The notes under the pieces were generated by a model. That model searched no databases and had not been told where the DNA came from. It saw only the letters and a program-made list of their open reading frames with translations. Below, in pieces: positions 7,745-11,868 of a stretch of DNA of 11,868 bases. Where the stretch lies: assembly GCA_903850275.1 (NCBI GenBank), contig CAINLH010000187.1:1-11868 (forward strand). The letters are read 5' to 3'. Position 1 is the first letter of the stretch. Every line of letters starts with the position of its first letter. The position numbers and the translations under genes are program-made. The stretch comes from an uncultured Acidimicrobium sp. (GTDB taxonomy: Bacteria; Actinomycetota; Acidimicrobiia; Acidimicrobiales; Ilumatobacteraceae).

Positions 7745-8053
7745 CTAGGCGTCTGCTGCCCAACCAAGTTCCCACTCGACAGTAATTCTCTCGCGCTCGG
7801 CATCGCGGTTGACGCGCTCCTGATTGCGGCGAAATTGTGGGTCGTTGCGGGGCAGCAACACCAAACGTGCAAGCACGCGTGCGCGGAATTCTTCAAGCAG
7901 GTTTGGGTCGCCAAATTCGCTGTACAGCTCCCAATGTGGGGAGGCTGGGCCTAGGTACACAATGCGGGCATGGCCGCGAGAAGGCTCGACGATTGCTGCA
8001 GTTTCTGACATTCCATACAGGCTATCGGCAGAATTTACCGAGTTCTTACCCAT
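7745..8053 (-). CDS. Small conserved-looking protein of unknown function upstream of ppk1
   Basis: I do not recognise this family. The 102-residue product has no membrane segment, signal peptide or Cys. It has a short hydrophobic patch with LGPASPHWELYSEFGD (about 34-49), then a long, strongly charged, probably helical region rich in Arg and Glu (about 53-94), ending EWELGWAADA. Balanced charge and the sense strand's position between ppk1 and a divergent promoter support a real gene, whereas the overlapping plus-strand frame lacks any known pattern. ATG 8053 is taken as start; ATG 8011 (MSETAAIVEPS) is a good alternative because the first 14 residues look non-descript, and neither has a convincing Shine-Dalgarno site. 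It lies 57 bases before ppk1 and is probably co-transcribed, so a link to polyphosphate is possible but only by position. Confidence 0.65.
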   Translation of the reverse strand: MGKNSVNSADSLYGMSETAAIVEPSRGHARIVYLGPASPHWELYSEFGDPNLLEEFRARVLARLVLLPRNDPQFRRNQERVNRDAERERITVEWELGWAADA

Positions 8054-8072
8054 AAAAATTGCCCGTTCATTT

Positions 8073-8087
8073 ACCGTGCGATACGGT
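8073..8087. promoter_or_regulatory. Inverted repeat in the divergent promoter region, candidate operator
   Basis: ACCGT-GCGAT-ACGGT, 5-base perfect arms with a 5-base spacer, lies in the 48-base gap between the small gene (minus) and whiB (plus). The right arm contains TACGGT (8082-8087), which fits an actinobacterial TANNNT -10 placed about 14 bases before the whiB ATG; that gene lacks a Shine-Dalgarno site. A regulator bound here could control both directions. Inference from sequence only. Confidence 0.35.
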
Positions 8088-8101
8088 TTTGACCAACCCC
8101 A

Positions 8102-8359
8102 ATGGATAACAACATTCGTTCAACTCGATGGATGGGTCAAGGCAATTGCCGCAACTTCCCGCCCGCCGTTTTCTTCCCGGTTGATGGTGCCGGTGTCGAC
8201 AGGGCCCGCGCAATTTGTGCCACGTGCCCGGTTGTCAACGATTGCCTCGAATACGCGCTCTCCGAACACATTGACCATGGTGTTTGGGGCGGTTGTTCCG
8301 AGCGCGAAAGGCGACGCATTGCTAAGCGCCGTCGCATTGCACTTCGCGTTGCGGACTAG
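8102..8359 (+). CDS. WhiB-family iron-sulfur transcription regulator
   Basis: An 85-residue WhiB-like protein. Cys16, Cys39, Cys42 and Cys48 (pattern C...CxxC-x5-C, with ICATCPVVNDC) form the expected [4Fe-4S] ligand set. The GVWGG turn motif follows (about 60-64) and the tail is basic (SERERRRIAKRRR), as needed for DNA contact. An extra Cys65 follows the turn motif where Leu is usual. ATG 8102 is the first start after an in-frame stop at 8090-8092. There is no Shine-Dalgarno site, and the transcript may be nearly leaderless. WhiB proteins act with the principal sigma factor and respond to redox state or nitric oxide. It stands 31 bases before ppx and may be co-transcribed with it. Subfamily is uncertain. 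Confidence 0.93.
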   Translation: MDNNIRSTRWMGQGNCRNFPPAVFFPVDGAGVDRARAICATCPVVNDCLEYALSEHIDHGVWGGCSERERRRIAKRRRIALRVAD

Positions 8360-8390
8360 GTGCGTCAAAGTCGGCAACTAGGCTCGCAAG

Positions 8391-9941
8391 GTGGCAAACG
8401 ATGCGGACAACCTCACAATTGCCGCACTCGACATCGGAACAAACAGTTTCCATATGGTTATTGCCAAGCCAGTTGTTGGCGGCTTTGAGGTAATCGCCCG
8501 CGAGAAAGAAACCGTGCGCATCGGTCACGGATCTGGCGAAATGAAACAACTCGATGCCGACGCAATCGAACGAGGCATTGCTTGCCTGGCCAGAATGCGT
8601 CGAGTTGCCGATTCGCACGGCGCCGAAATTAGGGCCGTAGCAACGAGTGCTGTACGCGAGGCAAAGAACAAGTCGGATTTTCTGCGCCGAGCACGTAAAG
8701 AAGCCAACATCGAGATCGAGGTGATTTCCGGCGTCGAAGAGGCACGACTCATTCACCTTGGCGCGCTGCACGGCATAGGCGAACCGGATAAGACCATGTT
8801 TTTGTGCGATATCGGTGGCGGATCAACCGAGATCGTTCTTGGCAACGAAGACGAAGAGATGATTGCCCGCAGTTTCAAACTTGGCGCAGTGCGACTGACC
8901 GACCGCTTTTTTAGCACTGCCGCATTGCACCCCAGCGCTGTTGGCAGCTGTCGCGCCTTCGTTCGTTCAACGTTGATGGTGCTGCAATCGGAAATGGCCG
9001 AATTGGGGCACGAAATCGCAGTTGCTTCTTCGGGTACTGCAGAAACCGTTGCCAAACTCATCCATGCTCGTTCGGGCAATGCCGAGCCGAGAACAATGAA
9101 CAGATTTGCTTTCAGTGGCAAGGACATTTCCGAAACTGTCAAGCAACTTGCCAGCGCTTCAACGGTTGAAGAGCGTCAAAAAATGTTCAATCTTGAAAAG
9201 AGTCGTTCCGAAATCATTCTTGCGGGCGCAATCATCCTTGAAGCGATCTCCGACGTTTTCGGTATTTCAACATTCATGTACAGCGACTATGCACTACGTG
9301 AGGGTTTACTCATCGACACGCTGCAGCGCCGCGGGCTTGGCCCAGAGGCGAGTGAGGTAGATGCGGCAATGCGCAGTGTGCGTCTGCTGGCCGACCGCTG
9401 CGATGACCGACCGGAGCACTCTCAGCACGTTGCCCGCATTGCTGGTCAGCTTTTTGATCTGTTGCACCAACGACTTGGCCTGGATGCTTCCGCCAGGCGC
9501 CTTCTCGAAGCAGGTGCGCTGTTGGCAAATGTTGGGGTGGTCATTTCGCATTCGAAACACCACCTGCATTCCTATTACGTCATCCGAAATTCCGAATTGG
9601 TTGGGCTCAGCGATAGAGAAATCGAACTGATTGCTCAAGTGGCGCGCTATCACCGCAAGGGCCTACCGAAGATCGAGCACAAAGAGTTTGCGGCGTTAGA
9701 TTCGTCCGATCAGCACACCGTCCGGGCTTTGGCTGCAATCTTGCGTATTGCCGTTGGGCTCGACCGAACGCAAGACGGCCGGGTCAAAAAGATGTCTGTG
9801 GCTCTGACGGATCTTGATCTCAATATCTCGTTTACCACGTCGAAAAAGCTCGACAACGAACTGAATGAGTTTGCTGCTAACGAGCGGCGCTCGTTGCTTG
9901 CCGAGGTGCTTGGCTTGCGCGTGAAAATTTCCGCCAGCTAA
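8391..9941 (+). CDS. ppx: Ppx/GppA exopolyphosphatase
   Basis: A 516-residue protein of the Ppx/GppA family, which removes terminal phosphate from polyphosphate (or hydrolyses pppGpp). The actin-like ATPase-fold part (about 8-310) shows the phosphate-1 motif DIGTNSFHMVIA (14-25), SAVREAKNK (86-94), SGVEEARL with the probable catalytic Glu117 (113-120), and the phosphate-2 motif CDIGGGSTEIVLG (139-151). The C-terminal helical domain (about 330-516) is the HD-like module; the HSQHVARIA, HHLHSYYVIRNSE and ARYHRKG stretches are conserved, but the HD doublet is Ala379-Asn380 in LLANVG. The start is GTG 8391: a stop (TAG 8379-8381) lies just upstream in frame and AGG is about 8 bases before it. It is probably co-transcribed with the preceding whiB and opposes ppk1, giving synthesis and breakdown of polyphosphate on divergent transcripts. 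Confidence 0.94.
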   Translation: MANDADNLTIAALDIGTNSFHMVIAKPVVGGFEVIAREKETVRIGHGSGEMKQLDADAIERGIACLARMRRVADSHGAEIRAVATSAVREAKNKSDFLRRARKEANIEIEVISGVEEARLIHLGALHGIGEPDKTMFLCDIGGGSTEIVLGNEDEEMIARSFKLGAVRLTDRFFSTAALHPSAVGSCRAFVRSTLMVLQSEMAELGHEIAVASSGTAETVAKLIHARSGNAEPRTMNRFAFSGKDISETVKQLASASTVEERQKMFNLEKSRSEIILAGAIILEAISDVFGISTFMYSDYALREGLLIDTLQRRGLGPEASEVDAAMRSVRLLADRCDDRPEHSQHVARIAGQLFDLLHQRLGLDASARRLLEAGALLANVGVVISHSKHHLHSYYVIRNSELVGLSDREIELIAQVARYHRKGLPKIEHKEFAALDSSDQHTVRALAAILRIAVGLDRTQDGRVKKMSVALTDLDLNISFTTSKKLDNELNEFAANERRSLLAEVLGLRVKISAS

Positions 9942-9972
9942 CGCCGGCGAAGCACGTGTTCGAAACTGCCAG

Positions 9973-10143
9973 TTACGCCGAGGGCGTGTCGTTCTTCGGG
10001 GCCTCGTCCTTACCTGCGGACGACTGACCCTTCTTGAACTCTTGCTGAGCCTGACCAAGATTGCGAGCAATCTTCGGCAGACGCGAGCCAAACAAGGCAA
10101 CTGCGATAACTAATACGACGATCCATTCCCAACCTGAAGGCAT
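9973..10143 (-). CDS. tatA: Sec-independent translocase subunit TatA
   Basis: A 56-residue protein with the TatA/TatE layout: a short periplasmic N-terminus (MPSGWEW), one membrane helix (about residues 5-19), the hinge FGSRLPKIARNLG leading into an amphipathic helix, then a polar tail with KKG and Lys/Asp/Glu. TatA oligomers form the conduit through which folded proteins with twin-Arg signals cross the membrane, together with TatC. No tatC or tatB is in the window. The longer frame on this strand to 10545 is the shadow of the neighbouring gene, and ATG 10143 begins at the family's normal N-terminus. There is no Shine-Dalgarno site; TACCCT six bases before the ATG on the minus strand fits a TANNNT -10, so the message could be leaderless. 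It converges with ppx (31-base gap) and diverges from the next gene. Confidence 0.92.
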   Translation of the reverse strand: MPSGWEWIVVLVIAVALFGSRLPKIARNLGQAQQEFKKGQSSAGKDEAPKNDTPSA

Positions 10144-10149
10144 GGCTTT

Positions 10150-10155
10150 AGGGTA
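10150..10155 (-). promoter_or_regulatory. Possible -10 element of a leaderless tatA promoter
   Basis: TACCCT on the minus strand ends six bases before the tatA ATG. This spacing fits transcription starting at or next to the ATG. No -35 like TTGACA is seen 17 bases upstream. Weak. Confidence 0.25.
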
Positions 10156-10189
10156 GCACGGCGACCCCGAAATGCGATAAGCAAGATGG

Positions 10190-10990
10190 ATGCTTGAATG
10201 CGTCATCAATATCAGTGAAGGCGGCAACCCCGAGAGCCTGAATGCCCTGCGGGAAAAACTCGGCCCCGACCTGCTCAATGTGCACAGCGATGCCGACCAC
10301 AACCGCAGCGTGTTCACGCTTGCGGGTACCGATGCCTCCCGCGTCCTTGCTCGTGAGGCCATTTCAATGTTTGATATTTCTACGCACGCCGGAGTGCACC
10401 CGCGCGTTGGCATTGTGGATGTCGTTCCATTTGTTGCACTCGAGCCAAGCACCTTTGATGAAGCAATGCATGCGCGCAACGAATTTGCTGCGTTCGCATC
10501 TGAAGAGTTGGGGGTTCCGTGTTTTCTGTATGGGCCAGAACGCACACTGCCCTACATTCGCAAACACGCGTTCATCGACTTGTTGCCAGACTTCGGGCCG
10601 GCGAACCCCCACCCAACCGCAGGCGCAATGTGTGTCGGCGCAAGGCCGATTTTGATTGCCTACAACCTGTGGTTGAAGGGTTCAACGCTGGATGTGGCCA
10701 AGCGAATATGTGCTGAAATTCGGAGCGAATCGGTGCGAACACTTGCCTTGCAAGTTGGCTCAAGCGTGCAGGTAAGCATGAACCTCATCGCGCCAGAAGT
10801 AACAGGGCCAGACAAGGTTTATGACGCGGTTGCACAATATGCAGAAATTGATCGAGCCGAACTTGTCGGGCTTGTTCCTTCACGCACGCTTGCGGCAATT
10901 CCTCGGCAACGTTGGGCGCAACTCGACTTGAGCACTGAAACAACTATTGAATGGAATCTTGCGGAACGCAACCGAAAGTTGCGCGCTTAA
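10190..10990 (+). CDS. Glutamate formimidoyltransferase (FTCD N-domain family), stand-alone
   Basis: A 266-residue protein of the formiminotransferase family, cytosolic, using folate as one-carbon carrier. Visible motifs are ECVINISEG near the N-terminus, HSDADHNRSVFTLAG (32-46), HAGVHPRVGIVDVVPF (66-81) with His70 at the place of the catalytic His of mammalian FTCD (His82 in the pig enzyme), FGPANPHPTAGAMCVGARP and LIAYNLWL (about 135-164), and VQVSMNLI (about 192-199). No cyclodeaminase domain follows, and it is somewhat shorter than many single-domain homologues (about 300). ATG 10190 starts at the conserved core; RBS weak. No hut genes accompany it, so a role other than histidine breakdown is possible: some members are known to act on 5-formyltetrahydrofolate and replace the cycloligase. 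Function by homology only. Confidence 0.88.
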   Translation: MLECVINISEGGNPESLNALREKLGPDLLNVHSDADHNRSVFTLAGTDASRVLAREAISMFDISTHAGVHPRVGIVDVVPFVALEPSTFDEAMHARNEFAAFASEELGVPCFLYGPERTLPYIRKHAFIDLLPDFGPANPHPTAGAMCVGARPILIAYNLWLKGSTLDVAKRICAEIRSESVRTLALQVGSSVQVSMNLIAPEVTGPDKVYDAVAQYAEIDRAELVGLVPSRTLAAIPRQRWAQLDLSTETTIEWNLAERNRKLRA

Positions 10991-10996
10991 AACTAA

Positions 10997-11272
10997 TTAT
11001 GCGCTAACGATGTTGCGCGTAGCCTGAGCGCGCTGGCGTCGGAGTCGACGTCGCTCACGCTCGGAAAGACCGCCCCAAATGCCGAATTTTTCGCCATTTG
11101 CGAGTGCGTATTCGAGGCAATCCTCGCGTACGACACAGCCCTTGCACACTTCTTTTGCTTCACGGGTAGATGCACCACGCTCGGGGAAAAATAGGTCGGG
11201 GTCGACACCGAGGCAGTTTGCCTGGTCTTGCCATGCCCTATCTGCGCTCAGCGCGATGTGATCTTCTTGCAC
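10997..11272 (-). CDS. WhiB-family regulator, WhiB2/WhmD-like
   Basis: A 91-residue WhiB protein with Cys20, Cys43, Cys46 and Cys52 as [4Fe-4S] ligands (VCKGCVVREDC), DPDLFFPERG, the turn motif FGIWGGLSERERRRLRR and a basic end. The pattern WQDQANCLG plus FFPERGASTREAKEVC is close to WhiB2/WhmD, which control cell division and sporulation-linked genes in other actinobacteria. The GTG start at 11272 is fixed by a perfect AGGAGG at 11281-11286 with an 8-base gap, by far the best RBS in the window and a sign of high expression. Its 3' end converges with the formimidoyltransferase gene six bases away. The function by subfamily is inference. Confidence 0.94.
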   Translation of the reverse strand: MQEDHIALSADRAWQDQANCLGVDPDLFFPERGASTREAKEVCKGCVVREDCLEYALANGEKFGIWGGLSERERRRLRRQRAQATRNIVSA

Positions 11273-11280
11273 CCTGTTTT

Positions 11281-11286
11281 CCTCCT
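11281..11286 (-). promoter_or_regulatory. Strong ribosome binding site of the WhiB2-like gene
   Basis: AGGAGG on the minus strand, eight bases before GTG 11272. It decides the GTG start; most other genes here have weak or no Shine-Dalgarno site. Confidence 0.85.
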
Positions 11287-11324
11287 GAAGCCTCGGACCC
11301 AGTCGCGAACACGCGCCTACACCG

Positions 11325-11360
11325 AAGTAATTACAACGGTGTCATTGTGGCAAAGATACG
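11325..11360 (-). promoter_or_regulatory. Weak candidate promoter of the WhiB2-like gene
   Basis: In the 109-base gap between the VWA gene and whiB, TGTAAT (11330-11335, minus strand) would be a good -10, leaving about 50 bases of leader. No convincing -35 is placed at 16-18 bases; TTGCCA is too close. The rest of the gap shows no hairpin terminator. Confidence 0.2.
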
Positions 11361-11381
11361 GGCAAATTGCAAATACACGCC

Positions 11382-11868
11382 TTATGAGGCTCGTCGCCTA
11401 CCCCGAGACATCTCTCGTTTGTGCTCCAGAAAATCCACCAGGACATAGTCGCCCAAAGTGTCGGGGGAGGTGAAAAAAGCCCTTCCCTTATTGACTTTTG
11501 TGAGCTGCTCGACAAAACGCCGCAGCCCATTATCGGCGTCCAACATGAACGTATTGATGCGAATTTCATCCTTCGTGCAGCGCACAACTTCACGCAAGGT
11601 TGCCTCGACTGTTTCGCGAATTGGGGGGTAATTGAAGAAAACCTCGCCAGAGGGCAGCACGTGTGCCGTTGGCTCACCGTCGGTGATCATGATGATTTGT
11701 TTGGTGCCGGTCTGTCGTCCGAGCATTCGACGCGCGAGTGTGAACGCGTGATGCATGTTTGTTCCATATGCAAAATCCCACGACACTTCTGGCAACTGCT
11801 CGGGTGCCAACTCGCGAGCGGTTTCGCCGAACCCCACTACCCCTAGATAATCCCTTGGAAATTGGGAC
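11382..11868 (-). CDS. VWA-domain protein, C-terminal part (cut by window edge)
   Basis: The frame is open to the right edge (161 residues visible before the stop), reading SQFPRDYLGVVGFGETAREL at the edge. It is the C-terminal half of a von Willebrand factor A domain: YGTNMHHAF carries the second MIDAS-type element (Gly-Thr) and IIMITDGEPTAHV the Asp-Gly that follows. The DxSxS element lies outside the window. The ending with VEATLREVVRCT, INTFMLD, FVEQLTK and DTLGDYVLVDFLEHK is typical of a widespread actinobacterial VWA protein (Rv0959 type in M. tuberculosis) commonly placed beside a MoxR/magnesium-chelatase-like AAA ATPase. The tail is Arg-rich. That partner gene would be expected beyond the right edge. 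Metal-dependent protein binding is the likely role. Confidence 0.88.
   Translation of the reverse strand, partial: SQFPRDYLGVVGFGETARELAPEQLPEVSWDFAYGTNMHHAFTLARRMLGRQTGTKQIIMITDGEPTAHVLPSGEVFFNYPPIRETVEATLREVVRCTKDEIRINTFMLDADNGLRRFVEQLTKVNKGRAFFTSPDTLGDYVLVDFLEHKREMSRGRRRAS

Noticed and set aside
7824..8381. A 185-codon plus-strand frame over the small gene and whiB
   Set aside because: It overlaps the well-supported whiB gene in another frame and has no recognisable pattern.
9942..9972. CGCCGGCG between ppx and tatA, as a terminator
   Set aside because: A short self-complementary block without a loop or T-run.
9973..10545. A 190-codon minus-strand frame including tatA
   Set aside because: Only the last 56 codons look like TatA. 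The rest is antisense to the clearly homologous formimidoyltransferase gene and shows low-complexity shadow composition.
10979..11014. GCGC-rich repeats between the convergent formimidoyltransferase and whiB genes, as a bidirectional terminator
   Set aside because: Arms pair over only about four bases and there is no clear T-run, although the AT-rich centre is suggestive.
1..11868. CRISPR arrays, tRNAs, insertion sequences, phage or toxin-antitoxin genes
   Set aside because: No regular direct repeats, cloverleaf-like sequence, transposase motif or long terminal inverted repeat was seen.

Overview
The window reads as an ordinary chromosomal stretch of a free-living actinobacterium. Two WhiB-family iron-sulfur proteins, a SenX3/RegX3-type two-component system next to phoU, a DUF2342 zincin-like protein, and a C-terminal VWA domain of the actinobacterial type all point that way. 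Moderate base composition (slightly GC-rich by eye), GTG starts and few strong Shine-Dalgarno sites would suit a class Acidimicrobiia member, for example a freshwater or marine Ilumatobacter-like lineage. That placement is inference. I see no tRNA, rRNA, CRISPR array, insertion sequence, phage gene or integration site.

Layout. Positions 3-1728 (+): the 3' part of a trypsin-like protein without a recognisable catalytic triad, overlapping a DUF2342/zincin-2 family protein. Positions 1725-5470 (-): phoU, a SenX3-like sensor kinase, a RegX3-like response regulator and a major facilitator, tightly packed and read right to left. Positions 5576-8053 (-): ppk1 preceded by a small unrecognised gene. 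Positions 8102-9941 (+): a whiB-like gene followed by a ppx/gppA exopolyphosphatase, divergent from the ppk1 block. Positions 9973-10143 (-): a single small tatA. Positions 10190-10990 (+): a stand-alone glutamate formimidoyltransferase domain. Positions 10997-11272 (-): a second whiB (WhiB2-like) with an excellent RBS. Positions 11382-11868 (-): the C-terminal end of a VWA protein cut by the window edge.

How the genes fit together. The centre is a phosphate and polyphosphate module: Ppk1 makes polyphosphate, Ppx degrades it, PhoU with the SenX3/RegX3-type pair senses and transmits phosphate status. The pst transporter is not in the window. Several short inverted repeats lie in the promoters of this module: upstream of phoU, upstream of ppk1, and between the ppk1 block and whiB-ppx. 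They are candidate operators.

I did not find a clearly new multi-gene system. The most interesting leads are: catalytic-residue loss in three enzymes (trypsin-like, zincin-like, HD-like domain of Ppx), a transporter whose apparent homology begins upstream of any standard start codon, an unrecognised small gene ahead of ppk1, and the inverted repeats.
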